DNA of 12,238 bases from Methanocorpusculum sp. (lineage in GTDB: Archaea > Halobacteriota > Methanomicrobia > Methanomicrobiales > Methanocorpusculaceae), in the NCBI GenBank assembly GCA_029987395.1, contig DALTVX010000122.1, positions 1 to 12,238 of the forward strand. Direction: 5' to 3'. Below are positions 1-7,567 of this stretch, piece by piece (the stretch's first letter is position 1; each line of letters begins with the position of its first letter). The notes beneath the pieces were generated by a model. That model was not told the origin of the DNA, searched no databases, and saw only the letters and a program-made list of their open reading frames with translations. The translations under genes and the position numbers were made by a program.

Positions 1-999
1 TCCAGAGCTCCGAAGTTCCATAAGGGATGCGAGAAGATTCTGTATCGCCGCATCATTCCATGGATTGTCCTTTTGGATCGCATAATAGAGCCGGGCATTC
101 TCCCGGGAAACCTCCTCTGAAACGGCGACCTGTTTTCGAAATGTTGTCGACGCAGCAGCATACAGGATCTCAGAAGAGAATCCGCTTTTAGCAAGTGCCC
201 CGGTGAAGGCAAGATTCACTGCATGAGAGAGACCAAGAACGTAGGCGGTGACCTGATCGTGTTCTTCCACCTCCATTCGAATAATGACCCCACCATTGAA
301 AAGGCGGGCGGCTTCCTCTACAGCAGCACCATTTCCGCAGTTACAGACGATGATATTTCTGCCAGCAATTGATGTAGCTCCTGGTCCAAACATTGGATGG
401 ACAGAACATACCCTTGCACCTGAAGCTGCCGCCTTACGAAGAACTGGAATGATCAAGGATTTCGTAGAGAGGATATCAAAGATGAGAGCATTGTTCTTTT
501 CTGAAAAAATTTCCTCGAGAATACCTGCTGAAATACCGATCGGGGTTGACACGACGATAACATCAGCATCTCTGCACCCAGATGGGATATCTTTTACAGG
601 ATACGATGCCCCGTCGATTCGAGGGTCATTGATTATTACCGAGTGGCCCCGAGCAGTAAAAAACGCCGAAAGCCATCTGCCCATACCCCCATTCCCCCCA
701 ATGATGAAGATCTTTCGCGGAACAGCACGCCGGGGGATCATTCCCTGCACATCCACCGATTCATCGATGACCACCCGGGCGATTCGTGAAGCCGCTTCAG
801 CGCTCACGCCGGAATTTTTTCCAGCATCGACATACCTTTGGACAACGATTTTCTCGACAGAGGGGACGACGACCTCTTCACCCGCAGCGGCCTTTTTCTC
901 GCCAATCACCAGAGCTATTTTATTTCGACGGCCGACTAGCTCCATGATCTCCCGATCGATCAATGCAAGTTCGTTTCTGAACCCGTCAATTTCAGACAA
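1..999 (-). CDS. tyrA: Bifunctional chorismate mutase / prephenate dehydrogenase, 3' end cut by window edge
   Basis: Converts chorismate to prephenate and then to 4-hydroxyphenylpyruvate, the tyrosine branch; expected cytoplasmic. The first ~88 residues are an AroQ-type mutase. R8, R25, K36, E49 and Q85 have the same spacing as E. coli mutase R11, R28, K39, E52 and Q88. Residues ~95 onward are a TyrA dehydrogenase: a Gly-rich nucleotide loop (GGNGGMG, 101-107), an acidic residue after the next strand (D125, favouring NAD), HPMFGP (H201, the likely catalytic His), and an HD...LSH segment (247-259). I read 333 codons with no stop, so the C-terminus lies off the left edge. The start is a TTG at 997-999, chosen because a strong Shine-Dalgarno sits 4-5 nt upstream and no ATG gives the full mutase helix. 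It overlaps aroC by 8 nt. Oddity: V48 stands where E. coli mutase has R51. The family is sure; the start is likely. Confidence 0.93.
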   Translation of the reverse strand, partial: MSEIDGFRNELALIDREIMELVGRRNKIALVIGEKKAAAGEEVVVPSVEKIVVQRYVDAGKNSGVSAEAASRIARVVIDESVDVQGMIPRRAVPRKIFIIGGNGGMGRWLSAFFTARGHSVIINDPRIDGASYPVKDIPSGCRDADVIVVSTPIGISAGILEEIFSEKNNALIFDILSTKSLIIPVLRKAAASGARVCSVHPMFGPGATSIAGRNIIVCNCGNGAAVEEAARLFNGGVIIRMEVEEHDQVTAYVLGLSHAVNLAFTGALAKSGFSSEILYAAASTTFRKQVAVSEEVSRENARLYYAIQKDNPWNDAAIQNLLASLMELRSSG

Positions 1000-2065
1000 G
1001 AAAACCTCCTCTGAGTGCAAGGTCTGCAAGTGTGAATATGGTCATCGCTTCAACTACGATCGCACCTCGATTTGCGATGCAAGGATCATGTCGTCCTTTC
1101 ACCAAAAGATCGGCGTCCTCATGGGTCAATAGATCCACACTCTGCTGTTGTTTTGCGATCGAGGGGGTCGGTTTGAATGCTACAGAAAAATCTAAGATAG
1201 AGCCGTTCGACATCCCCCCTAAGATCCCGCCTGCATGATTCGTGGTTGTAACTAGAGAATTTTCGAAGAAACGATATGCATCATTGTTTTCAGAACCGCG
1301 AAGTCCTGCTGCGGCAAATCCTTCTCCAAATCCAATAGCTTTCACACCGGGGATCCCGAAAACTGCTTTTGCGATCTCACCGTCAAGCGTATCAAAAAAC
1401 GGTTCGCCAAGTCCTACGGGAAGACCAGTTGCAAAGCATCGAACGATCCCCCCAACACTGTCTCCCTCCGATTTTGCATTGAGGATCTCGTTTCTCATCC
1501 GCTCTTCGATGTCAGCAGACATAGCACGAATCGGGTTGGTCCGTGATCTCGTCATCACATCACGTGGATCATAATCATTTGTATCGATGACGCTTCCGAT
1601 TTGGGTCACATACGAACCAACGGAGATCCCGATGCTGCCGATCATGCCCCGGAGCAGTGCTCCTGCTGCAACGAGAGGTGTGGTCATCCTGCCAGAGAAC
1701 ATCCCACCACCCCGAATATCATGGGCTGGACCATATTTACAGATCGCCGGATAATCGGCGTGACCCGGGCGTGGAACACGACGAAGCTGTTCATAATCAG
1801 AACTTCGGGTATTGCTGTTAGAAAATGTGATCACGACCGGAGTTCCTGTAGTCACTCCGTTCACGACACCAGATATTTCGGGGATATCCACCTCCACCCG
1901 CGGGGTCCCAATACCCTCAGATGGTTTCCTGAGTGCAAGATCTTCCATAATTGCACACTCATCCACGTGATATCCGGAGGGTAGCCCATCAATGACGCAA
2001 CCAATACGGCTGTCATGACTCGCCCCAAAAAGGGTAAGCGTTATAGTATCTCCTATTCGATTCAT
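992..2065 (-). CDS. aroC: Chorismate synthase (357 aa)
   Basis: Catalyses the anti-1,4-elimination of phosphate from EPSP to give chorismate, and needs reduced FMN. Family motifs in order: GASHDSRIG with H17, IDGLPSG (25-31), RPGHADY with H102, a KYG...RGGG block, RNEILNAKSEGDSVGG, HAGGILGGMSNG, and RHDPCIANRGAIVVEAM near the C-terminus. The reading frame is open 23 codons further upstream, but those codons lie over the end of aroA and look nothing like the family. The ATG at 2065-2063 gives the canonical N-terminus, overlaps the aroA stop as ATGA, and has GAGGG just upstream. Oddities: the usual SHG is SHD here, and the usual GGGRSSARET block reads GGGMFSGRMT, which I recall as closer to the variant of clostridial-type chorismate synthases. 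The identification is firm. Confidence 0.95.
   Translation of the reverse strand: MNRIGDTITLTLFGASHDSRIGCVIDGLPSGYHVDECAIMEDLALRKPSEGIGTPRVEVDIPEISGVVNGVTTGTPVVITFSNSNTRSSDYEQLRRVPRPGHADYPAICKYGPAHDIRGGGMFSGRMTTPLVAAGALLRGMIGSIGISVGSYVTQIGSVIDTNDYDPRDVMTRSRTNPIRAMSADIEERMRNEILNAKSEGDSVGGIVRCFATGLPVGLGEPFFDTLDGEIAKAVFGIPGVKAIGFGEGFAAAGLRGSENNDAYRFFENSLVTTTNHAGGILGGMSNGSILDFSVAFKPTPSIAKQQQSVDLLTHEDADLLVKGRHDPCIANRGAIVVEAMTIFTLADLALRGGFLV
1004..1010 (-). promoter_or_regulatory. Shine-Dalgarno of the tyrA fusion gene, inside the aroC coding end
   Basis: On the minus strand this reads AGGAGGT, followed by TTTC and then a TTG codon at 999-997. It is close to an ideal anti-16S match and decides the non-ATG start of the chorismate mutase/prephenate dehydrogenase gene. 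It lies within the last codons of aroC, so translation of the two genes is probably coupled. Confidence 0.75.
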
Positions 2066-3330
2066 TCTTCCCTCATATCTGCGCCGAGCCTCTGCATATC
2101 TTTGACAAAACCAGGGTAGGAAACCAAACAGCAACCGGCATCATCAATAATGGTCTGACCCTTTGCGATGAGTCCGGCAACCGAGGCGGCCATCATTATA
2201 CGGTGGTCGCCGTACGTAGTAACATTTGCTCCGATTAGTTTGGATGGACCTTTAATAATACACCCGTCATCGGTCTCATGGATATCAGCACCCATGGATC
2301 TGAGGAATTGGGCAGTAGACATGATCCGATCGCTTTCCTTGAATCTGAGATGGGCAGCCCCATATAATCTGCTGGTACCTTTCGCCTGACTTGCGAGGAC
2401 CGCGATGATAGGAAACAGATCCGGTGAATTCGAAAAATCGATATCTGCCGCCGACATGACCGCTTTTTTGACCGTGATCTTTTCCCCATTACGGATCACC
2501 TCAACTCCAAATTTTTCGAGGATCGATACCACTACCTGATCACCTTGGGAGTCAGTAGGGTCAAGCCCAGATACGGTGATATCTCCAGTAAGTGCCCCAG
2601 CCGCAAACAAAAAAGCGGCGGATGAATAATCACCCCCGACCGGGTCGTTCATTGAAGAATACGTCTGACCGGATCGGACAGAGTATCCGTCGTCTGTTGT
2701 CTCAACCAAAACACCGTGTTTTTTCATCGCAGAAATCGTCATATCCACGTAGGGTTTTGAGGTGAGTGGAGTGGTCAGATGTATGAGGGTTTCTGTTTTG
2801 CCAAGAGGAGCGGAGATCAACAGAGCGGAGATAAACTGAGAACTCACGTCCCCGCGAATGTGAACATCGCCACCCAAAGCGGGACCGGTTATCACAAACG
2901 GCCCACAACCATCCCCCGACTCTACCTTCGCCCCAAGCTCTTCCAGTGCGTCCAGGAGCGGTTTCATAGGGCGTGAACAGAGAGAGGAATCGCCAGTGAA
3001 CATTGTGATTCCTTCTAATCGGGAGGCAATACCGGCAAGCATTCGTAGAGACGTGCCTGAGTTTTTACAATTTATAATGGTCCCTGTAGGTTTTGGAGCA
3101 TGCAGATCACCACCATGGATAGTGACCCGGTCATCTACCGCACACACTTTTGCTCCTAACATTTCCACCGCATCCAATGTAGCAAGGGTATCTTCACCAA
3201 GTAATGGTGAAAATATAACAGACTCGCCTTTTGCAAGAGCTGCGAGGAGGAATGCCCGGTGCGTATGGCTTTTGGATGGAGGGGCAGAGACCTGCCCAGA
3301 GATTCGTGACGAAGATACGATCAGTTTCAT
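2062..3330 (-). CDS. aroA: 3-phosphoshikimate 1-carboxyvinyltransferase (EPSP synthase, 422 aa)
   Basis: Joins phosphoenolpyruvate to shikimate 3-phosphate, the sixth step of this pathway. Motifs in order: PPSKSHTHR with K20, S21 and R25 (substrate binding), NSGTSLRM (PEP-site loop), GDSSLCSRPM, SSQFISALL, GDYSSAAFLF, the DLFPIIAVLA segment (catalytic Asp), RFKESDRI (catalytic Glu), YGDHRIMM and a C-terminal SYPGFVKDM. These cover both halves of the two-domain inside-out barrel, and the length is normal for the family. The ATG at 3330 directly follows the shikimate kinase stop (TAA-ATG, no gap), with GGGGTG just upstream as ribosome-binding site. The gene ends in an ATGA overlap with aroC. 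Nothing suggests inactivation. Confidence 0.97.
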   Translation of the reverse strand: MKLIVSSSRISGQVSAPPSKSHTHRAFLLAALAKGESVIFSPLLGEDTLATLDAVEMLGAKVCAVDDRVTIHGGDLHAPKPTGTIINCKNSGTSLRMLAGIASRLEGITMFTGDSSLCSRPMKPLLDALEELGAKVESGDGCGPFVITGPALGGDVHIRGDVSSQFISALLISAPLGKTETLIHLTTPLTSKPYVDMTISAMKKHGVLVETTDDGYSVRSGQTYSSMNDPVGGDYSSAAFLFAAGALTGDITVSGLDPTDSQGDQVVVSILEKFGVEVIRNGEKITVKKAVMSAADIDFSNSPDLFPIIAVLASQAKGTSRLYGAAHLRFKESDRIMSTAQFLRSMGADIHETDDGCIIKGPSKLIGANVTTYGDHRIMMAASVAGLIAKGQTIIDDAGCCLVSYPGFVKDMQRLGADMREE

Positions 3331-4173
3331 TTACACCCCGTTCCTTATGTTCGCGATGATGATGTCATCCCGCCCGAATCTGTCGAGAAACTCATCGAGC
3401 CGATCTGTAGGTACAAGGATCCCCGTTGCGGGACCAGTCCCTGAAAGTCCGGCAGCAGATGCACCAGAGGAGAGGGCTTTATCTGCGATATCCGGTGTGA
3501 TCCCGAGGGCCTCGCAGGTACATTTTCCGTTGACATACATCGCTGAGAAGACATCGCCTTCGACGGCCATATCATATGCAGCCGAGATAAGCCCCTGCAA
3601 CTGACGCATTTTTTCCTTAGGGAATGCGGATTTCCTGATTTGGAACGGTGGGATGTGGATCACAGCGGTGAAACCGTCCGGCATCGGGCGGCGAAGCAGA
3701 AGTTCATGTCGCGTATTATCGGTAAAGACAAGACCGCCAAGCTGACAGGCACATGCATCGTCAAATGCTCCGGTGATACTAACGCCAGCCCTTATCGAGG
3801 CCGCCGCTCCAATTTTACCAATATCCAGCGGATCCATGTGCATGTCAAGTGCCTGAATTGTAGCTGAAATGATAGCATTCGCTGCGGAACTGCTGCTTTT
3901 CAAACCCTTGGATATCGGAATATTCGAGGTGGTTTTTATCACAGCCCCTTTCATTCTCGAGCCAGGATACAGCCTAAGCACCTCCTCTGCAGAAAAACGG
4001 GCGAGCGTCGTATCCTCGGCAGGGTGACCGTCGATCTCAACTGAAAATTCAGGTTCCGGAATGAGTTCAACGTTCGCCTCGGTTTTAAGATCAATCCCAA
4101 ATGCCGCTCCTTTTCCGGTCGAAATCGCATTGATCACCGACAGAGCACCAAAGGAAACACCGTGACCAATCAT
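3331..4173 (-). CDS. aroK: Archaeal shikimate kinase, GHMP kinase superfamily (280 aa)
   Basis: Phosphorylates shikimate at the 3-hydroxyl using ATP. It belongs to the GHMP kinase superfamily and is unrelated to the P-loop shikimate kinase of bacteria. Visible motifs: the N-terminal SVINAISTGKGAAFGIDL block (12-29) typical of the archaeal family, the ATP-binding motif PISKGLKSSSSA (86-97), and the C-terminal GLSGTGPATGIL glycine-rich motif (242-253). There is no P-loop GxxGxGKT motif. Length is normal for the archaeal family. The ATG at 4173 overlaps the stop of the preceding aroDE gene as ATGA, which fixes the start. Its position between shikimate dehydrogenase and EPSP synthase supports shikimate, rather than homoserine or mevalonate, as substrate. 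Confidence 0.95.
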   Translation of the reverse strand: MIGHGVSFGALSVINAISTGKGAAFGIDLKTEANVELIPEPEFSVEIDGHPAEDTTLARFSAEEVLRLYPGSRMKGAVIKTTSNIPISKGLKSSSSAANAIISATIQALDMHMDPLDIGKIGAAASIRAGVSITGAFDDACACQLGGLVFTDNTRHELLLRRPMPDGFTAVIHIPPFQIRKSAFPKEKMRQLQGLISAAYDMAVEGDVFSAMYVNGKCTCEALGITPDIADKALSSGASAAGLSGTGPATGILVPTDRLDEFLDRFGRDDIIIANIRNGV

Positions 4174-5591
4174 GCTACCCTCTCTTCAAATGCATGTCTC
4201 ATCACGTCACGATCCGGTATGATCCCAGTCCAAAGAGTGAAAGATGCGGCAGCTTGTTCGATGAGCATGGTTTTTCCATTGATACAGGACAGCACGCCAG
4301 CGGCCTTTGCAGCCTCAAGTAGTGGGGTACTCTCTGGATCATAAATCATATCCATAACGATAGTATCCTTAGTGAAGATCGTAGCGGGAATGGGGGAGAC
4401 ATTCTCAAATCCCGCCATACCTACCGGGGTTGCATTGAGAATGATCGTATACACTGGTTTGAGTTCCTCCATTCTGATAGCACGGGCGCCGAAACTGCGA
4501 GCGAGTTTCTCTGCTTTCGAGTGGGTCCTATTGGTGATCGAGATGGAAGCTCCGGCAGCTTTGAGATATGCGGCCGCGGCTTTGGCTGCTCCACCAGCTC
4601 CAATAATGAGCACCTCAGCACCCCTTGGATCTGCATTCACCGAAGCAAGAGATGCTGCGATACCGAGGATGTCCGTGTTATATCCCTCGAGACTGCCGGA
4701 GGAGTTTCTGATAGTATTCACTGCTCCGGCGGACTTGGCAAGTGGATCGACCCTCTTCAGCAAAGGGATAATGGATTCTTTATGCGGAATGGTCACATTC
4801 ATGCCGGTGATCCGATAATTTTTGATAACATCCGGGATGAGATGCAACTCCTCCGAAGTTGCAGGGATCTTCACATAACGGCCGGAGATATTCGCGGCTT
4901 TGAAGGCGGCGTTATGGATCACCGGTGAAAATGTGTGGGTCAGAGGGTAGCCGGTTATTGATGTGAAAATTGGATCGGTCCCGAGTCTGATCATCTCCTC
5001 GAGAGTGACTTGACCCGGGGCTGACGCAAGCTCCGATTTTATAGCACAGTAGTTGAACATTGAACCAAGATCAGAAGAACGAAGACGAGTTACCTCTCCT
5101 GCGGCTCCCATACCCATGAGAATGAACGGCAGCTCCATCTTCCTGAGGATCGTTGCAGCATCCCAGATTGAAATAAGATCTGTCGGCCCTCTAACCATAA
5201 ATGCGGCTTTAGGGATCCCTGATGATTGAAGATCTTTGAAGATGGCAAGAATGTCATCTAAGAAAGGAGTTTTTTCAAAGTCATGATAGGAGCAGATGAC
5301 TTGATCTTTTGGGAATTGATCTCTCAGAATCGAATCAGATTCGATATCGAGATATTTGGCACCTGATGCGAGCGCTTGGAGAAAGATGTCCTTTCGACCC
5401 TCATCAAAAGGGGACCGGAAGGTGGCTACGGATGGAACTTCTGACGCAAAAAAAGAGAGGGACTTCGGAAGAGTCTGGAACGCGTCAAGCCGAAATTCAA
5501 GAGCATCTGCTCCTTTAGTGATCGCCTCTGACGCAAGGAGACGTGCTTCTCCTTCATCTTTTGCTAAAATGACAGCGCAGTTCAAAGTCAT
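4170..5591 (-). CDS. aroDE: Fused 3-dehydroquinate dehydratase (type I) / shikimate dehydrogenase (473 aa)
   Basis: Carries out two consecutive steps: dehydration of 3-dehydroquinate, then NADPH reduction of 3-dehydroshikimate. Residues 1 to ~203 are a type I dehydratase: EFRLD (32-36), SYHDFEKTP with catalytic H103, K128 as the likely Schiff-base lysine, an R-rich TRLRSSDLGS loop (168-177) and SAPGQ (190-194). Residues ~205-473 are an AroE-type dehydrogenase: GYPLTHTFSP (214-223), NVTIPHK with catalytic K271, GYNTDILG with catalytic D307, the nucleotide loop GAGGAAKA (331-338), NRTHSK (354-359, the usual NADP-phosphate grip), and a C-terminal GKTMLIEQAAASF. No stop or frameshift separates the halves, so this is a true fusion. 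T220 replaces the first of two shikimate-carboxylate serines. The start overlaps the preceding gene by 4 nt. Confidence 0.96.
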   Translation of the reverse strand: MTLNCAVILAKDEGEARLLASEAITKGADALEFRLDAFQTLPKSLSFFASEVPSVATFRSPFDEGRKDIFLQALASGAKYLDIESDSILRDQFPKDQVICSYHDFEKTPFLDDILAIFKDLQSSGIPKAAFMVRGPTDLISIWDAATILRKMELPFILMGMGAAGEVTRLRSSDLGSMFNYCAIKSELASAPGQVTLEEMIRLGTDPIFTSITGYPLTHTFSPVIHNAAFKAANISGRYVKIPATSEELHLIPDVIKNYRITGMNVTIPHKESIIPLLKRVDPLAKSAGAVNTIRNSSGSLEGYNTDILGIAASLASVNADPRGAEVLIIGAGGAAKAAAAYLKAAGASISITNRTHSKAEKLARSFGARAIRMEELKPVYTIILNATPVGMAGFENVSPIPATIFTKDTIVMDMIYDPESTPLLEAAKAAGVLSCINGKTMLIEQAAASFTLWTGIIPDRDVMRHAFEERVA

Positions 5592-6625
5592 TTTTCGCAG
5601 ATTGTCTCAGCCATCGTGTGTCCGAAGTGACGACCGCCACTTTCAAGCCTTACGTACACTTGATCACCCAAAGAGAGATTAGATACAGAAACAGCTCCAA
5701 ACGGCGTTCCGAGACGTATGGTTTCGGCATTCTGAAGAACCACGGAGTGTGTCTTTTCACCGGCTTTTACCTCGATATAGAGCATGGGCCGAACCTCGAT
5801 CTTCACTCTGCCGACATTTACGGTCCGCAGGCTTCCATCAGGCATTCGGGAAAGTAGTTCATTTCCGCTGGAGATCTCAGATAGATATTTTGTCGTGCCG
5901 TCAGGGCAGAGAATATAAGAGTGAACGGCGCCGGCGTTCACTCGGAAAGGTCGGGAGCTGACATACTCGCTTTCAAAACTTTCCGAGCAGACGAGGAAGA
6001 GGCAGGAGGACTGGGAACCAATGAGCATCCCCTCGCCCTGTTTGAGAAGTGAGCATGTGTCGATACAGACCCGGTCCCCTAATGTAAGCGTGGATATCCG
6101 TGTGATAACAGCAGTCTCCAGCTCAACAGTTGGATATTCAGTATTTTTTATTCCGGAAAATGCGGAGAGGTCAGCAGGAGAGTCTGGAGCGACAACGATC
6201 CCGTCGCATCCCACCTCCATGGTTTGGAAAGCAAGCCGAGCCTCTTCGGGGGTTTTCACACATATGTATACCCGTGTCTTTGAGGTCTGGAACCGGGAGA
6301 TGAGATTTTCAAGCGGGATCACCTTCCAGTTTTCGGGGGAGATGATAAGATATGGAACGGTATTTTTCATGCTGTACGCCTCCTCCATCTCCTCGGTACC
6401 AGTTAGATTCAGAAGAACACCGATCCGTTCACCAGAATACATAAGGTTTTTGCCATCGGCTAGTATTGCAGTATATCTCCCGAGATGAGAGAGAAGTTCA
6501 TCTTCAGGTCTTAGGATGATATGGGTATATCCTGCTTCCAGAGCTGATGCAACGACAGCTTTTCGCTCATCATAGGTCTGCAGGTGATCGGAACGGATCA
6601 GGATTGGAGGTAGTTGGATCGTCAT
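5588..6625 (-). CDS. aroB': 3-dehydroquinate synthase II (345 aa)
   Basis: Oxidatively deaminates and cyclises 2-amino-3,7-dideoxy-D-threo-hept-6-ulosonate (ADTH) to 3-dehydroquinate with NAD, the second step of the archaeal route that bypasses DAHP. It is not homologous to bacterial AroB. The N-terminal half holds a segment with VVAPDSPADL (144-153). The diagnostic conserved block is GEGMLIGSQSSCLFLV (197-212), followed by YVSSRPFRVNAGAVHSY (221-237) and VGRVKIEVRPM in the C-terminal third. As I remember the family, the residue after LFLV is often His, while here it is C213; I am not certain this matters. Length is close to other archaeal members. It starts 6 nt after the ADTH synthase stop, with GGTGA as ribosome-binding site over that stop, and ends in an ATGA overlap with aroDE. 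Confidence 0.95.
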   Translation of the reverse strand: MTIQLPPILIRSDHLQTYDERKAVVASALEAGYTHIILRPEDELLSHLGRYTAILADGKNLMYSGERIGVLLNLTGTEEMEEAYSMKNTVPYLIISPENWKVIPLENLISRFQTSKTRVYICVKTPEEARLAFQTMEVGCDGIVVAPDSPADLSAFSGIKNTEYPTVELETAVITRISTLTLGDRVCIDTCSLLKQGEGMLIGSQSSCLFLVCSESFESEYVSSRPFRVNAGAVHSYILCPDGTTKYLSEISSGNELLSRMPDGSLRTVNVGRVKIEVRPMLYIEVKAGEKTHSVVLQNAETIRLGTPFGAVSVSNLSLGDQVYVRLESGGRHFGHTMAETICEK

Positions 6626-6631
6626 TGTTTT

Positions 6632-7426
6632 TCACCGAGAGAGATGTTTTGCGGCTTCTTCCACGGATGCATCATGCAAAACTATATGGGAAACGGCCGA
6701 GGTGATACCGATTATATCAGCATGCTGGAAGATGTTTCTTCCGATAGAAACACCTTTTCCTCCCCCATCGAGAGAGTCGCGAACCATCTGAAGCATCTCC
6801 ATATCAGATCCCATCTTCGGACCGCCAGCAATGACGACAGGGATCTGAGCCCCACGCACCACTTCGTGGAATGTATCGATGTCTCCTGTGTAACTGGTTT
6901 TTACAATGTCAGCTCCAAGTTCTGCTGCAACACGGGCGCAGGTTTTGAGTGCATCCACATCGAAGGAGTCTTTGATGTTTTTACCACGAGGGTAGACCAT
7001 CGCAAGAAGCGGCATTCCCCACTGTTGGCATTTGCGGGATATCTCTCCTGCATTACAGATCATCTCGGGTTCTGTATCTGCTCCAAGATTGATGTGAATG
7101 GAAACGGCGTCAGCTCCAAGGGTTATGGCTTCTTCAACGGTCGTGACGATCACCTTCGAGTTAGGATCGGTCCCAAGACCAGTACCTGCAGAAAGATGAA
7201 CGATAAGACCGATATCTTTTCCAGAGGTCCTGTGACCATAAGGAACCATGCCTTTGTGCATGAGAACGGCAGTGGCACCGCCGATAGCGATCTTATTTAT
7301 TGTGTCACGCATGTCGACGAGTCCTGGTATCGGACCCATGGAAATGCCGTGATCCAACGGCACGATGACGACACGACCGGAGTTTCGGTCAATGATTCGT
7401 TCCATACGGATATTTTTTCCAAACAT
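6632..7426 (-). CDS. aroA': 2-amino-3,7-dideoxy-D-threo-hept-6-ulosonate (ADTH) synthase (264 aa)
   Basis: First enzyme of the archaeal dehydroquinate pathway: a class I aldolase-like transaldolase that condenses a 6-deoxy-5-ketofructose phosphate with aspartate semialdehyde. The sequence is a TIM barrel of the FbaB/DhnA family: VPLDHG with D25, MVYPRG with Y145, and DIVKTSYTG with K176 as Schiff-base lysine. These three keep the spacing of D33, Y153 and K184 in the M. jannaschii enzyme. The phosphate-binding end is GGPK and SIGRNIF. The ATG at 7426 matches the start expected from the family N-terminus (GKNIRMERII). No Shine-Dalgarno is visible; instead a perfect 17-bp palindrome ends two bases upstream. 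This is the first gene of the aromatic operon. A plain fructose-bisphosphate aldolase is the alternative, but the gene next door argues against it. Confidence 0.94.
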   Translation of the reverse strand: MFGKNIRMERIIDRNSGRVVIVPLDHGISMGPIPGLVDMRDTINKIAIGGATAVLMHKGMVPYGHRTSGKDIGLIVHLSAGTGLGTDPNSKVIVTTVEEAITLGADAVSIHINLGADTEPEMICNAGEISRKCQQWGMPLLAMVYPRGKNIKDSFDVDALKTCARVAAELGADIVKTSYTGDIDTFHEVVRGAQIPVVIAGGPKMGSDMEMLQMVRDSLDGGGKGVSIGRNIFQHADIIGITSAVSHIVLHDASVEEAAKHLSR

Positions 7427-7428
7427 GT

Positions 7429-7445
7429 GTGCTAATGATTAGCAC
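7429..7445. promoter_or_regulatory. Perfect 17-bp palindrome at the ADTH synthase start
   Basis: The sequence GTGCTAAT-G-ATTAGCAC has two perfect 8-bp arms around one central base. It ends 2 bp upstream of the ATG at 7426, where a Shine-Dalgarno would be expected but is absent. It could be an operator for a dimeric repressor of the aromatic operon, or form an RNA hairpin (7 bp, 3-nt loop) over the initiation region. The function is inference; the symmetry is directly visible. Confidence 0.65.
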
Positions 7446-7476
7446 GGTGAGAACATTAATCTTATGGCAAAAACAG

Positions 7477-7491
7477 ATTTTGAGACAAAAT
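7477..7491. repeat. AT-rich inverted repeat in the operon leader
   Basis: ATTTTG-AGA-CAAAAT has perfect 6-bp arms and a 3-bp spacer. It would lie just downstream of the predicted transcription start of the aromatic operon, a common place for repressor binding. It is low in complexity, so chance is possible. Confidence 0.4.
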
Positions 7492-7520
7492 AGATCAATG
7501 TATTCTTATATTAAGTGTTT

Positions 7521-7530
7521 TTATATACAA
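7521..7530 (-). promoter_or_regulatory. Probable TATA box (box A) of the aromatic operon
   Basis: The minus strand reads TTGTATATAA followed by an A run, which resembles the methanogen box A consensus. By the usual 24-26 bp spacing, transcription would start near 7495-7500. A weaker alternative, TTAATATAAG, lies at 7515-7506 and would give a start some 15 bp further downstream. Confidence 0.5.
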
Positions 7531-7567
7531 ATATTCACATATCGATTTCTTTTTTATTTTAGATCCC

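Noticed and set aside
284..1132. Long plus-strand open frame of 282 codons
   Set aside because: It is antisense to the chorismate mutase/prephenate dehydrogenase and aroC genes, which carry clear family motifs. Its own translation matches nothing I know.
2066..2134. N-terminal extension of 23 codons on aroC
   Set aside because: It overlaps the aroA coding end and lacks family similarity. The ATGA start at 2065 gives the canonical chorismate synthase N-terminus.
6614..7435. 273-codon plus-strand open frame over ADTH synthase
   Set aside because: It lies antisense to a gene with complete active-site residues. The translation is rich in His, Cys and Arg and looks like a shadow frame.
7429..7445. 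CIRCE heat-shock element
   Set aside because: CIRCE has TTAGCAC first and GTGCTAA second with a 9-bp spacer. Here the half-sites are in the reverse order with a 1-bp spacer.
7439..7456. Five-codon upstream open frame (MFSPC) in the aromatic operon leader
   Set aside because: It has no convincing ribosome-binding site and no run of aromatic codons. Short frames like this are expected by chance; its stop falling in the palindrome is probably coincidence.
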